A stretch of 64,000 nucleotides of DNA from Mediterranea massiliensis (GTDB lineage: Bacteria; Bacteroidota; Bacteroidia; Bacteroidales; Bacteroidaceae): assembly GCA_015060695.1 (NCBI GenBank), contig SUYA01000007.1:1-64000 (forward strand), read 5' to 3'. Position 1 is the stretch's first letter. Each line of letters starts with the position of its first letter. Below are positions 16,642-26,402 of this stretch, in pieces. The position numbers were made by a program, and so were the translations under genes. Under the pieces are notes generated by a model. The model had not been told where the DNA came from and did no database searches. It worked only from the letters and a program-made list of their open reading frames with translations.

Positions 16642-18996
16642 ATGCGACTATCAGAACTAAAAACAGGCGAAAAAGGCATCATTGTCAAGGTGTTAGGACA
16701 CGGTGGTTTCCGCAAGCGAATTGTGGAAATGGGCTTCATCAAAGGGAAATTGGTGGAGGTGTTGCTCAATGCCCCGCTGAAAGACCCCATCAAATATAAG
16801 ATTATGGGCTACGAAATATCCCTGCGCCGACAAGAGGCCGAACGCATCGAGGTGATAAGCGAACAAGAAGCCGAACGCCGAAACAACAAGCAAGCCTACA
16901 ACAACGAGCAGCAAGCGGTGATTGACGAGGAGCAACTGCGCACCCTGGCACTGAACAAACAACACACCATAAACGTGGCATTGGTGGGAAACCCCAACTG
17001 CGGAAAGACATCGCTCTTTAACATCGCATCGGGAGCACACGAACATGTAGGAAACTATAGCGGTGTGACGGTGGATGCCAAAGAGGGACACTTCGACTTT
17101 CAAGGCTATCACTTCCGCATCATCGACCTGCCCGGCACCTACTCGTTATCGGCCTACTCGCCCGAAGAACTTTACGTCAGACATCACATCATCGAAGAGA
17201 CCCCCGACGTGATTATCAACGTGGTAGATGCATCGAACTTGGAACGAAACCTATACCTCACCACACAACTCATCGACATGAACGTACGCATGGTCATTGC
17301 ACTGAACATGTACGACGAATTTGAAAACAGCGGAAACACACTGAACCATGAAAACCTGGGCAAGCTGATAGGGGTGCCCATGATTCCTACCGTGAGCCGC
17401 ACCGGACAAGGCGTTAACCAACTGTTTCAGACCATCATAGACATTTACGAAGAGGATGACAGCCGACGCAAATTCAACCGACACATACACATCAATCACG
17501 GCGCCGAACTGGAACGGAGCATCGAAGAGGTGAAGCGCGTTATCAGCTTCAACGAAGAGATACGACACAAATTCTCTACTCGATTCCTTGCCATCAAACT
17601 GCTGGAAAACGATAGCGAAATAACTCGATTTATTAGCCAACTGCCCAACGGCGAACAGATACTGAAAACACTTCACCAAGAGGCACAACGACTGAATAGG
17701 GCTATCAACGAAGATGGCGAACAGGCCATTATGGATGCGAAGTATGGTTTCATATCGGGCGCACTAAAAGAGACCTTTACCGACAATCACTTGAAACAGG
17801 AGAACATTACTCCGGTGATAGATGCCATTGTGACGCACCGCATCTGGGGATACCCCATCTTCTTCCTCTTTCTGTACTTGATGTTTCAACTCACCTTCGT
17901 GTTGGGCGAATATCCCATGCAGGGCATCGAGTGGATAGTGGAGCAAGTGGGTAACCTGCTACGCACCAACATGAGCGCAGGGCCACTGAAGGATATGTTG
18001 ATAGACGGCGTAGTGGGTGGCGTAGGGGGCGTTATTGTCTTTCTACCCAACATACTTATCCTCTACTTCTGCATCTCGCTGATGGAAGATTCGGGCTACA
18101 TGGCACGGGCGGCCTTCATTATGGACAAGATAATGCACCAAATGGGACTACACGGCAAGTCGTTCATTCCTCTCATCATGGGCTTTGGGTGCAACGTGCC
18201 CGCCATCATGGCCTCACGCACCATAGAAAACCGCAAGAGCCGCCTCATTACCATGCTCATCAACCCGCTGATGTCGTGTAGCGCACGACTACCCATCTAT
18301 TTAGTAATGGTGGGAGCTTTCTTCCCTGGCACCGCCAGCATGGTGCTGCTTAGCATCTACGCCATCGGCATTCTGCTGGCCGTAGTCATGGCACGACTGT
18401 TCAGTCGCTTCTTGGTAAAGGGCGACGACACCCCCTTCGTGATGGAACTCCCCCCCTACCGCATGCCGACAATGAAAACCATCTTCCGACACACGTGGGA
18501 AAAGGGGGCACAATATCTGCGTAAAATGGGAGGCATTATATTGGTGGCATCTATCGTAATCTGGGCATTGGGGTACTACCCCAACCACCATAATTATAAT
18601 AGCGTGGCCGAACAGCAAGAACACTCCTACATCGGACAGATAGGCAAAGCCATAGAACCAGTTATCGAACCCTTGGGATTCGACTGGAAGCTGGGCATCG
18701 GATTGCTTTCGGGTGTAGGTGCCAAGGAGTTAGTGGTCAGCACCCTGGGCGTGCTTTACACCAACAATGCCGAAGCCGATAGCGTAAGCCTAAGTAACCG
18801 CATACCCATCACCCCGTTGGTGGCCTTCTGCTACATGGTGTTTGTACTTATCTACTTCCCATGTATTGCTACTTTAGTGGCCATCAAACAAGAATCAAGC
18901 AGTTGGCGGTGGGCACTCTTTGCCGCACTATACACCACCCTGTTGGCGTGGTGCATTACCTTTGCCATCTATCAAATAGGTAGCCTATGGACATGA
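16642..18996 (+). CDS. feoB: Ferrous iron transporter, FeoA-FeoB fusion
   Basis: Fe2+ uptake system of the inner membrane. The 784-residue protein has an N-terminal FeoA SH3-like domain (about 1-75, MRLSELKTGEKG ... MGFIKG). A Lys/Glu linker leads to the FeoB G domain with G1 GNPNCGKTS, switch GNYSGVTVDAKEG, G3 DLPGTYSL and G4 NMYDE. About eight or more transmembrane segments with the two Gate regions follow (SGYMARAAFIMDK, FGCNVPAIMASR; later GVGAKELVVSTLG). FeoA-FeoB fusions are usual in Bacteroidetes. A small Cys-rich membrane protein gene overlaps its stop codon by ATGA. Confidence 0.95.
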   Translation: MRLSELKTGEKGIIVKVLGHGGFRKRIVEMGFIKGKLVEVLLNAPLKDPIKYKIMGYEISLRRQEAERIEVISEQEAERRNNKQAYNNEQQAVIDEEQLRTLALNKQHTINVALVGNPNCGKTSLFNIASGAHEHVGNYSGVTVDAKEGHFDFQGYHFRIIDLPGTYSLSAYSPEELYVRHHIIEETPDVIINVVDASNLERNLYLTTQLIDMNVRMVIALNMYDEFENSGNTLNHENLGKLIGVPMIPTVSRTGQGVNQLFQTIIDIYEEDDSRRKFNRHIHINHGAELERSIEEVKRVISFNEEIRHKFSTRFLAIKLLENDSEITRFISQLPNGEQILKTLHQEAQRLNRAINEDGEQAIMDAKYGFISGALKETFTDNHLKQENITPVIDAIVTHRIWGYPIFFLFLYLMFQLTFVLGEYPMQGIEWIVEQVGNLLRTNMSAGPLKDMLIDGVVGGVGGVIVFLPNILILYFCISLMEDSGYMARAAFIMDKIMHQMGLHGKSFIPLIMGFGCNVPAIMASRTIENRKSRLITMLINPLMSCSARLPIYLVMVGAFFPGTASMVLLSIYAIGILLAVVMARLFSRFLVKGDDTPFVMELPPYRMPTMKTIFRHTWEKGAQYLRKMGGIILVASIVIWALGYYPNHHNYNSVAEQQEHSYIGQIGKAIEPVIEPLGFDWKLGIGLLSGVGAKELVVSTLGVLYTNNAEADSVSLSNRIPITPLVAFCYMVFVLIYFPCIATLVAIKQESSSWRWALFAALYTTLLAWCITFAIYQIGSLWT

Positions 18997-19232
18997 GCAA
19001 TTGGCAAGAATGGATAGCGATATGCATAGTAGGTGCATGCTTCGGATATATACTATACAAAGCATACAAACTAATGCGGTGCATCAGGCAGAAAGAGAAC
19101 CCTTGCGAACATTGTACCAGCCATTGCATATTAAAAAAACAGAAAAAAAACGCCAAGATAGTTGGTGATTCAAAAAAAAGCACTACCTTTGCATCCGCAA
19201 ACCTCGATAAAGGGTATTGGTTCCTTGGATGA
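18993..19232 (+). CDS. FeoB-associated Cys-rich membrane protein
   Basis: A protein of 79 residues beginning MSNWQEWIAICIVGACFGYI. It has one N-terminal membrane helix, then a short basic region and a CEHCTSHC motif that could bind iron. This fits the small Cys-rich proteins found after feoB in many bacteria, with FeoC-like but unproven roles. The start at 18993 makes an ATGA overlap with feoB; 18987 is an alternative. The last 30 residues look non-conserved, and the stop lies 14 nt inside the following tRNA gene, whose promoter is also within this ORF. Confidence 0.65.
   Translation: MSNWQEWIAICIVGACFGYILYKAYKLMRCIRQKENPCEHCTSHCILKKQKKNAKIVGDSKKSTTFASANLDKGYWFLG
19184..19191 (+). promoter_or_regulatory. 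Promoter of tRNA-Cys
   Basis: TACCTTTG inside the end of the upstream small gene; start expected near 19198-19200, about 20 nt before the tRNA. Confidence 0.6.
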
Positions 19233-19290
19233 GTGGCTTAGTCAGCGGTCTGCAAAACCGTGTACGGCGGTTCGAATCCGCCAGGAACCT
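19219..19290 (+). tRNA. tRNA-Cys (anticodon GCA)
   Basis: Acceptor arm GGTTCCT pairs with AGGAACC; anticodon loop CTGCAAA gives GCA; T-arm GGCGGTTCGAATCCGCC. The discriminator is U as expected for Cys. CCA is not encoded. The first 14 nt overlap the 3' end of the upstream small CDS. Confidence 0.94.
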
Positions 19291-19298
19291 CACTCAAA

Positions 19299-19327
19299 AG
19301 CTCTCTGCCCGCAGAGGGCTTTTTTTG
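19299..19327 (+). terminator. Terminator after tRNA-Cys
   Basis: AGCTCTCTGC pairs with GCAGAGGGCT, followed by TTTTTT. Confidence 0.8.
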
Positions 19328-19353
19328 CATAAGATATAATAAAACATGTAGAT

Positions 19354-20388
19354 ATGATAGCTAAAATCGAACAATTGCTACAAGAAATTGAAGCACTGAC
19401 CGCTCAAAACGCCGAAGAACTGGAAGCATTGCGCATCAAGTACCTCAGCAAGAAGGGTGCCATCAACGAACTGATGGCCGATTTCCGCAACGTGCCCGCC
19501 GAACAGAAGAAAGAGGTGGGTATGAAGGTAAACGAATTGAAGAATAAGGCTCAAGAGAAAATCAATGCACTGAAAGAACAGTTCGAAACGCAAGATACAG
19601 GATGTGAAGACATGGACTTAACCCGTTCGTCTTACCCCATTAATCTGGGAACACGCCACCCGCTGACCATTGTGAAGAATGAAATTATCGACATCTTTGC
19701 ACGATTGGGATTCAGCATTGCCGACGGCCCCGAAGTGGAAGATGACTGGCACGTGTTCTCATCGATGAACTTTGCCGAAGACCACCCCGCACGCGACATG
19801 CAAGACACCTTCTTCATTGAAAGCGGAGGTACAAACGTGGCCAACAACATCATCTTGCGTACACACACCAGTAGCGTACAGAGCCGCGTGATGGAACATA
19901 CCCAACCGCCCATCCGCATCATCTGTCCGGGACGTGTATACAGAAACGAGGCTATCAGCTATCGTGCCCATGCCTTCTTCCACCAGGTAGAAGCTTTGTA
20001 TGTGGATAAAAACGTATCGTTCACCGACCTGAAGCAAGTACTCTTGCTCTTCGCTCAAGAGATGTTTGGTGCCGAAACAAAGATTCGTTTGCGTCCCTCT
20101 TACTTCCCCTTCACCGAACCCAGCGCCGAGATGGACATCAGCTGCAACATCTGTGGCGGTAAAGGATGCCCCTTCTGCAAAGGTACAGGTTGGGTAGAAA
20201 TATTGGGATGCGGCATGGTTGACCCCAACGTATTGGAGTTGAACGGCATAGATAGCAAGGTGTATAGTGGATACGCATTGGGCATGGGTATCGAACGCAT
20301 CACCAACTTGAAGTATCGCGTCAACGACCTTCGCCTCTTTTCAGAAAACGATACTCGCTTCTTGAAGGAATTTGAAAGCGCTTATTAA
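19354..20388 (+). CDS. pheS: Phenylalanine--tRNA ligase alpha subunit
   Basis: Class II aminoacyl-tRNA synthetase subunit. The 344 residues begin with a coiled-coil arm (about 1-90, rich in Glu/Lys), followed by the catalytic core with motif 1 (HPLTIVKNEIIDIFARLGF), motif 2 (ICPGRVYRNEAISYRAHAFF) and motif 3 (GYALGMGIERI). A CNICGGKGCPFCKGTGW zinc-ribbon-like loop is present, seen in many PheS proteins. pheT is not in the window, so the two subunits are encoded apart. It starts 26 nt past the tRNA-Cys terminator. Confidence 0.97.
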   Translation: MIAKIEQLLQEIEALTAQNAEELEALRIKYLSKKGAINELMADFRNVPAEQKKEVGMKVNELKNKAQEKINALKEQFETQDTGCEDMDLTRSSYPINLGTRHPLTIVKNEIIDIFARLGFSIADGPEVEDDWHVFSSMNFAEDHPARDMQDTFFIESGGTNVANNIILRTHTSSVQSRVMEHTQPPIRIICPGRVYRNEAISYRAHAFFHQVEALYVDKNVSFTDLKQVLLLFAQEMFGAETKIRLRPSYFPFTEPSAEMDISCNICGGKGCPFCKGTGWVEILGCGMVDPNVLELNGIDSKVYSGYALGMGIERITNLKYRVNDLRLFSENDTRFLKEFESAY

Positions 20389-20440
20389 ATAAAAGACACA
20401 CTATGTGCTAATGTGTGCCAATGAAAAATAATCATGCGGC

Positions 20441-21637
20441 ATGAAAGATAAATTAGTCACAACCAGTTATTGCCTCATCATAGCAGCCAATTTCCTCTTC
20501 TTCTTTGGATTTTGGCTGCTGATGCCGGTACTCCCCTTCTATTTACAAGAGGTTTTTGCGGCCAATAAAACCACCATTGGCATGATACTTTCGTGTTACA
20601 CCGTGGCTGCACTCTGCATACGCCCTTTTTCGGGCTACCTGCTCGACACATTTGCCCGTAAGCCCCTCTACTTGATAGCCTATTTCCTCTTTACCACCAT
20701 GTTTGGTGGTTATCTGCTATCAAGCACACTTACCTTGTTCATCATCTTCCGCATCATACATGGCATATCTTTTGGCATGACCACTGTAGGTGGAAATACC
20801 ATTGTGATAGACATTATGCCCGCTTCACGCCGAGGCGAAGGATTAGGCTATTACGGTTTATCAAACAACATAGCCATGTCCATCGGGCCTATGACCGGAT
20901 TGTTTCTACACGAAGCCGGTGCTTCCTATCCCCTCATCTTCGGATGCTCACTAATCACTTGTTCAGTAGGATTTTTATGTGCATTATTGGTAAAAACACC
21001 ATACAAGCCATCCGTCAAACGCGAACCTATATCGCTCGATAGGTTCATATTAATAAAAGGCATTCCGGCGGGTATCAGCCTGCTTCTGTTATCCATTCCC
21101 TATGGCATGACCACCAACTATGTGGCCATGTACACCAAACAGATTGGCATGAATGCACCTACAGGATTTTTCTTCACCTTCATGGCTATCGGCATGGCGG
21201 TTTCGCGCCTTATGTCGGGTCGTCAAGTAGATAAAGGGAAAATAACACAAGTGATACAAGCAGGGCTTTATTTAGTAATAATCAGCTTCTTTCTGCTCAC
21301 TTCATGCGTTTATGTCATCCAATGGAATCCTACCGCATGCATCCTGCTCTTCTACTTCGTTTCGCTGCTGTTAGGCATCGGATTCGGCATCATGTTTCCC
21401 GCCTACAATACATTGTTTGTGAATCTGGCCCCTAACAATCAACGAGGTACAGCCACCAGTACCTATCTAACGTCATGGGACGTAGGTATCGGCATCGGCA
21501 TGATAGGTGGAGGATATATTGCCGAAATCAGTACTTTTGACAAAGCCTATCTGGTTGGGGCTTGCCTGACGGTAGTCTCGTTATACTATTTTCATCGCAT
21601 TGTAACCCCTCACTTCCATGCAAACCGCCTGAGATAA
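20441..21637 (+). CDS. MFS transporter
   Basis: A 398-aa major facilitator protein with 12 predicted membrane segments. The loop 2-3 signature (SGYLLDTFARKPLY) and N-half motif (ASRRGEGLGYYGLSNNIAMSIGP) place it with drug/sugar efflux-type MFS of the AraJ/YfcJ style. The substrate cannot be inferred. It lies between pheS and nth; the gap to nth is only one base, so the two are co-transcribed. Confidence 0.85.
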   Translation: MKDKLVTTSYCLIIAANFLFFFGFWLLMPVLPFYLQEVFAANKTTIGMILSCYTVAALCIRPFSGYLLDTFARKPLYLIAYFLFTTMFGGYLLSSTLTLFIIFRIIHGISFGMTTVGGNTIVIDIMPASRRGEGLGYYGLSNNIAMSIGPMTGLFLHEAGASYPLIFGCSLITCSVGFLCALLVKTPYKPSVKREPISLDRFILIKGIPAGISLLLLSIPYGMTTNYVAMYTKQIGMNAPTGFFFTFMAIGMAVSRLMSGRQVDKGKITQVIQAGLYLVIISFFLLTSCVYVIQWNPTACILLFYFVSLLLGIGFGIMFPAYNTLFVNLAPNNQRGTATSTYLTSWDVGIGIGMIGGGYIAEISTFDKAYLVGACLTVVSLYYFHRIVTPHFHANRLR

Positions 21638-21638
21638 T

Positions 21639-22292
21639 ATGAAAAAGCAAGAACGCTACGAACAGATATTGGCATGGTTCAGAGTAAATATGCCTGTGGC
21701 AGAAACCGAACTTCATTACGAAAATCCGTTTCAGTTGCTCATTGCCGTTATCCTATCGGCACAATGTACCGACAAGCGGGTAAATCAAATTACACCTCCC
21801 CTCTTCTACGACTTCCCTACCCCCGAAGCCTTAGCAGCAAGCACACCCGAAGTGATATACGAATACATTCGTAGCATATCCTACCCCAACAACAAAGCCA
21901 AACACCTGGTGGGCATGGCACAGATGTTGGTAAATGAGTTCAACGGCCAAGTGCCCGACACATTGGAAGAACTTACTCAGTTACCCGGTGTAGGGCGCAA
22001 AACCGCCAACGTCATCCAATCGGTAGTATGGGGCAAAGCAGCTATGCCGGTAGATACGCACGTCTTTCGTGTCAGTCACCGCTTGGGACTTGTTTCAGAT
22101 AAACACACTACCCCCCTTAGCGTAGAAAAGGAATTGATGAAGTACATCCCCACGGAGGAGATTCCTATTGCCCATCATTGGCTCATCCTTCATGGACGCT
22201 ACATTTGCCAAGCACGTACCCCCAAATGTGACAAGTGTGGTTTGCAAAATCTATGCAAATATCACCATAAACATCCACTTTTGATGAAATAA
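21639..22292 (+). CDS. nth: Endonuclease III
   Basis: Bifunctional DNA glycosylase/AP lyase for oxidised pyrimidines. The 217 residues contain the helix-hairpin-helix LPGVGRKTANV with the catalytic Lys, the catalytic Asp in PVDTHVFRVSHRLG, and the C-terminal [4Fe-4S] ligands C-x6-C-x2-C-x5-C (CQARTPKCDKCGLQNLC). An early LLIAVILSAQCTD motif is typical. It starts one base after the MFS gene stop. Confidence 0.97.
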   Translation: MKKQERYEQILAWFRVNMPVAETELHYENPFQLLIAVILSAQCTDKRVNQITPPLFYDFPTPEALAASTPEVIYEYIRSISYPNNKAKHLVGMAQMLVNEFNGQVPDTLEELTQLPGVGRKTANVIQSVVWGKAAMPVDTHVFRVSHRLGLVSDKHTTPLSVEKELMKYIPTEEIPIAHHWLILHGRYICQARTPKCDKCGLQNLCKYHHKHPLLMK

Positions 22293-22360
22293 GTTCATTT
22301 TTCGAACAAAAAACCAGTAAAATATAACTAAACAGTAGGCTACATCTAAAAAATAAGTAG

Positions 22361-22368
22361 TAACTTTG
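22361..22368 (+). promoter_or_regulatory. Promoter -7 box of pgk
   Basis: TAACTTTG, 50 nt before pgk. The -33 element is not clear. Confidence 0.55.
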
Positions 22369-22418
22369 CACACATCAATTCAGAAATAATTGTAAAACTT
22401 AAACAAAATAAGAGAATT

Positions 22419-23675
22419 ATGACAATTGATCAATTCAACTTTGCCGGCAAAAAGGCATTCGTCCGCGTAGATTTCAACGTACCCTTGGACGAAAACTTCA
22501 ACATCACAGACGACACCCGTATGCGTGCAGCTCTTCCCACTTTGAAGAAGATCTTGGCAGACGGTGGTAGCATCATCATCGGTTCTCACTTGGGTCGCCC
22601 GAAAGGCGTAGCCGAGAAGTTCTCTTTGAAGCACATCTTGACACACTTAGAAGAATTGTTGGGCGTTAACGTACAATTTGCCAACGATTGCATGGGCGAA
22701 GAAGCCGCCATCAAGGCATCTGCTTTGCAACCGGGCGAAGTATTGTTGCTCGAAAACCTTCGTTTCTATGCTGAAGAAGAAGGTAAACCTCGTGGCTTAG
22801 CCGAAGACGCTACCGACGAAGAGAAGAAAGCAGCCAAGGCCGCTGTTAAGGAAAGCCAAAAAGAATTCACCAAGAAGTTGGCCTCTTATGCAGACTGCTA
22901 CGTAAACGATGCATTCGGTACTGCTCACCGTGCACACGCTTCTACAGCACTCATCGCCAAGTATTTCGACACCGACAACAAGATGTTCGGTTACTTGATG
23001 GAAAAAGAAGTAAAAGCAGTTGATAAAGTATTGAACGACATCCAACGTCCGTTTACCGCTATCATGGGTGGTTCAAAGGTATCTTCTAAAATTGAAATCA
23101 TTGAAAACCTGCTCAACAAGGTTGACAACCTTATCATTGCAGGCGGTATGACATATACTTTCATGAAGGCTCAAGGTGGCAAGGTAGGTCTTTCTATCTG
23201 CGAAGAAGACAAGCTCGACTTAGCTCTTGACCTACTGAAGAAAGCCGAAGAAAAAGGTGTGAAGTTGGTATTGGCTGTTGACTCAAAGGTTGCAGATGCA
23301 TTCTCTAACGATGCCAACACTCAATTCTGCCCCTCAAACGACATTCCTGATGGTTGGGAAGGTCTTGACATCGGTCCTAAGACCATGGACATCTTTACTA
23401 ACGTTATCAAGGGTAGCAAGACCATCCTTTGGAACGGTCCTACCGGTGTATTCGAATTCGATAACTTCACTGCCGGTTCACGTGCAGTAGGCGAAGCTAT
23501 CGTAGAAGCTACCAAGAACGGAGCCTTCTCGCTTGTAGGCGGTGGCGACTCAGTAGCTTGCGTTAATAAGTTCGGTTTGGCTGGTGGTGTATCATATGTA
23601 TCAACCGGTGGTGGCGCATTGCTCGAAGCTATCGAAGGCAAAATACTTCCGGGTATCGCCGCTATCAACGAATAA
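22419..23675 (+). CDS. pgk: Phosphoglycerate kinase
   Basis: Glycolytic enzyme transferring phosphate from 1,3-bisphosphoglycerate to ADP. The 418 residues hold the N-terminal RVDFNVPLD substrate loop, GSHLGRP, the hinge segment near [14 protein letters not shown], the nucleotide-binding GPTGVFE and the C-terminal [13 protein letters not shown]. Codon bias toward C-ending codons implies high expression. A strong terminator follows. Confidence 0.98.
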   Translation: MTIDQFNFAGKKAFVRVDFNVPLDENFNITDDTRMRAALPTLKKILADGGSIIIGSHLGRPKGVAEKFSLKHILTHLEELLGVNVQFANDCMGEEAAIKASALQPGEVLLLENLRFYAEEEGKPRGLAEDATDEEKKAAKAAVKESQKEFTKKLASYADCYVNDAFGTAHRAHASTALIAKYFDTDNKMFGYLMEKEVKAVDKVLNDIQRPFTAIMGGSKVSSKIEIIENLLNKVDNLIIAGGMTYTFMKAQGGKVGLSICEEDKLDLALDLLKKAEEKGVKLVLAVDSKVADAFSNDANTQFCPSNDIPDGWEGLDIGPKTMDIFTNVIKGSKTILWNGPTGVFEFDNFTAGSRAVGEAIVEATKNGAFSLVGGGDSVACVNKFGLAGGVSYVSTGGGALLEAIEGKILPGIAAINE

Positions 23676-23697
23676 TTCATAAATAAATTCAAACACA

Positions 23698-23728
23698 AGC
23701 AGCCCCCTTCATGGAGGGCTGCTTTCTT
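23698..23728 (+). terminator. Terminator of pgk
   Basis: AGCAGCCC (23698-23705) pairs with GGGCTGCT (23716-23723), followed by TTCTTATT. Confidence 0.85.
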
Positions 23729-23749
23729 ATTACTATCCTTACAAACTAA

Positions 23750-24826
23750 ATGAAAACTCTTCAAACCATTATACTATCAGCAGCATTGTTGACCTGCAAC
23801 CACGCAATGGCACAAACCAAAGTAGCCGAACAAGCTAAAAAAGACTTGGTACAAAACACCACCTTTGGAGGATATGTCATTGGAAAAGCAAGTGCCAACA
23901 ACCAAGCCGGCAAGACACATAGCAGCTTCGACCTACGCTTGGCACGTGTCTATGTAAACGGACAAGTACTTGACTTTAAATACCGCCTGCAAATGGAAGT
24001 AAACGGTGCGCCGGGTGCCGACAAGCAAAAAAGCCCCCGCATTGTAGATGCTTATGGCGAATGGGTAAAATACAAATTCTTTCAAGTGCGTTTCGGACAA
24101 TTCAAACGTGCATTCACCTTTGAAAATCCCATGAATCCTTGGGACATAGGCTTCGGAGGTTACTCACAGATGACAGATAAGCTGGCCGGTATGAACGACC
24201 GCATTGGTGAACATAGTAGTGGTGGCCGCGATATTGGCCTTCAAGTACAAGGCGATTTTCTACCCGTAGGTAACGACCGACATAACTTTATCCACTATCA
24301 AGTAGCAGTTTACAACGGTCAAGGCATTAACCACGGCGATGCCAACAATAGTAAAGACCTTATTGGCGGCCTCTATGTCTATCCTGTCAAGAACTTGGCC
24401 GTAGGTGCCTTTGGTTGGAGTGGCTCGTACACCAAAAACGGCATTACCGTCGATCGCAATCGCATGTCGTTCGGTGTGAAATACGAAAGTAACTGGACCG
24501 TTCGTGCCGAATATGCCACCAGTCAAGGACATAGACTAAGCGACTACCGCGAAGATGGTACCGTAACAGGCAACGGACGAGCCGATGGTTGGTATGCCAC
24601 CGTAGGAGCACCCGTTACCGACAAGCTGAAAATCTACGCCAAATGGGATGCCTACCGCGAAGCCAAGGAATGGAGCAACATGAAGTCACTCTATTGCCTC
24701 TCTGCAAACTACTACTTCACTAAAAACCTGAAGTTACAAGCCAACTACTCTTACACCTACGACAAGAGTACATCGGCCGATCGTCGCTACAACACCCTCG
24801 ATCTTCAACTCTATTGGCGATTCTAA
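23750..24826 (+). CDS. Outer-membrane porin, OprO/OprP-like
   Basis: A 358-aa beta-barrel porin with signal peptide (cleavage after NHAMAQ). The pattern FDLRLARVYVNGQVLDFKYR and the short VRFGQFKRAFTFENPMNP loop fit the phosphate-selective porin O/P family, although Bacteroidetes members need not be phosphate-specific. The C-terminus ends in an aromatic residue (LYWRF), the usual signal for outer-membrane insertion. It lies 22 nt before the DUF5723 gene on the same strand. Confidence 0.85.
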   Translation: MKTLQTIILSAALLTCNHAMAQTKVAEQAKKDLVQNTTFGGYVIGKASANNQAGKTHSSFDLRLARVYVNGQVLDFKYRLQMEVNGAPGADKQKSPRIVDAYGEWVKYKFFQVRFGQFKRAFTFENPMNPWDIGFGGYSQMTDKLAGMNDRIGEHSSGGRDIGLQVQGDFLPVGNDRHNFIHYQVAVYNGQGINHGDANNSKDLIGGLYVYPVKNLAVGAFGWSGSYTKNGITVDRNRMSFGVKYESNWTVRAEYATSQGHRLSDYREDGTVTGNGRADGWYATVGAPVTDKLKIYAKWDAYREAKEWSNMKSLYCLSANYYFTKNLKLQANYSYTYDKSTSADRRYNTLDLQLYWRF

Positions 24827-24847
24827 AATCATTAATACATTATAAAT

Positions 24848-26173
24848 ATGAGAAAATACATTTACCTATTTATCAGTCTCTTTCTGCTTATTCCGTCCGT
24901 TGCACAAGCTCAATACCTGCGCAACTCCTACTTTATGGATAGCAGTAGTTCAAGAAGCATGCTCAATCCGGCTTTACAACCCCGTCGTGGTTACATCAAC
25001 ATCCCCGTTTTGGGTTCACTCAACGCCGAAATATCTTCCAATTCACTTGGTTCACAAGACATCATAGATTTGTTTGATGAAGAAGACGATTTCTACCAAA
25101 GCCAATCGTTTATCGACAAACTCAAGGCCGACAACCTGCTGAACGTAAACCTACGTACCGACATTATCTCCTTCGGCTTTCACAAAGGAAAAGGCTTTTG
25201 GTCGTTTAACCTGGGTACACGCATCGACGTAGATGCCGAAATACCTAAGACCATGTTCGAATTTCTACGAGAAAGCGAAGATTTAGAAGATTTTACCGGT
25301 GGAACCGGACGCAAGAACTATAACATCACCAACGAAAACCTTCGCTTGAATGCATATACCGAAATCGGTGTGGGCTACTCACGCAATATCAACGAACGTC
25401 TGTCGGTAGGTGCTAAAGGTAAAATACTGTTAGGCTGGGCCAATTTGGATTTGAAAGTAAACAAAATGCAAGTAGATGCCTACATCCCCGCAGATGCAAC
25501 ATATGAATATGCCGAAGCACAAGCTGATATCAAGACCGATGTAGAGATGCAACTTTCGGGCAAAGGCATTGAAGTGAACGAATACGACGGTTACATCGAC
25601 GAGGTTGACTTCAATAGCTTTGGTATTGGTGGTTATGGTGCAGCCATCGACTTGGGTGTCAGCTACCAATTAACAAAAGACATCCATCTTTCGGCTTCTA
25701 TCCTCGACTTAGGCTTCCTTACTTGGGGAAAGAACAATACTGTTTCGGCATACAACAATCAAGAAGTACACATCGACTACCTCAGCGATATCGAAGTACT
25801 CGATTTTGACCTCTACGGATTGAAGAAGAAAGCAGAAAGTAAAGGTCGTACCACCAAGTTATCGCCCACATTGGTACTGGCCGGAGAATATAGTTTGCTT
25901 AATAACAAGTTAGGATTAGGTATCTTGTCAACCACCCGTTTTGGCCAACTGAACACCTATTCCGAACTGACAGCTGCTGCCACCTATCGTCCTAACACCT
26001 TTATCAATGCTACCCTCAGCTACTCCATGCTGCAAGGTTCCGACACCTTCGGCTTGGCATTGAAATTAGGAGGATTTATGATTGGCACCGACTATATGTT
26101 CTTGGGCAACAACACTAAGCATGTCAATGCTTACATCGGCATGTCCATCCCTTTGGGCAAGAAAAAGTTGTAA
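24848..26173 (+). CDS. DUF5723 outer-membrane protein
   Basis: A 441-aa secreted protein (signal peptide ending AQAQ) with the pattern SRSMLNPALQPRRGYINIPVLG near the start. This is typical of DUF5723 proteins, beta-barrels related to PorV/FadL-like families in Bacteroidetes. Amphipathic strands with aromatic girdles run through the length, and the C-terminus is short and basic (GKKKL). Function is unknown. It is transcribed after the porin and ends at a bidirectional-looking terminator. Confidence 0.78.
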   Translation: MRKYIYLFISLFLLIPSVAQAQYLRNSYFMDSSSSRSMLNPALQPRRGYINIPVLGSLNAEISSNSLGSQDIIDLFDEEDDFYQSQSFIDKLKADNLLNVNLRTDIISFGFHKGKGFWSFNLGTRIDVDAEIPKTMFEFLRESEDLEDFTGGTGRKNYNITNENLRLNAYTEIGVGYSRNINERLSVGAKGKILLGWANLDLKVNKMQVDAYIPADATYEYAEAQADIKTDVEMQLSGKGIEVNEYDGYIDEVDFNSFGIGGYGAAIDLGVSYQLTKDIHLSASILDLGFLTWGKNNTVSAYNNQEVHIDYLSDIEVLDFDLYGLKKKAESKGRTTKLSPTLVLAGEYSLLNNKLGLGILSTTRFGQLNTYSELTAAATYRPNTFINATLSYSMLQGSDTFGLALKLGGFMIGTDYMFLGNNTKHVNAYIGMSIPLGKKKL

Positions 26174-26202
26174 TACCTATTCATTGTTTAGACAACACAC
26201 AT

Positions 26203-26240
26203 AAGAGCCGCAGGAATTCACTTCTTGCGGCTCTTCTTGT
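26203..26240 (+). terminator. Terminator after DUF5723 gene
   Basis: AAGAGCCGCA and TGCGGCTCTT (26203-26235) form a strong stem with a 13-nt loop; T-rich bases follow. Confidence 0.8.
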
Positions 26241-26402
26241 TTTTTACGGCGTCATCTGTTTCTTTGTTTCCTCGCAAACCAAGTAACAAGATGCAATATT
26301 ATCATACCTTCTTAACTTATCCTTATGAAAGATTATTTGTAACTATAATAAGATTAGAAAGAAGCGATTCTGTCAAGACAGTCTTAATCCTGATGCAAAA
26401 AA

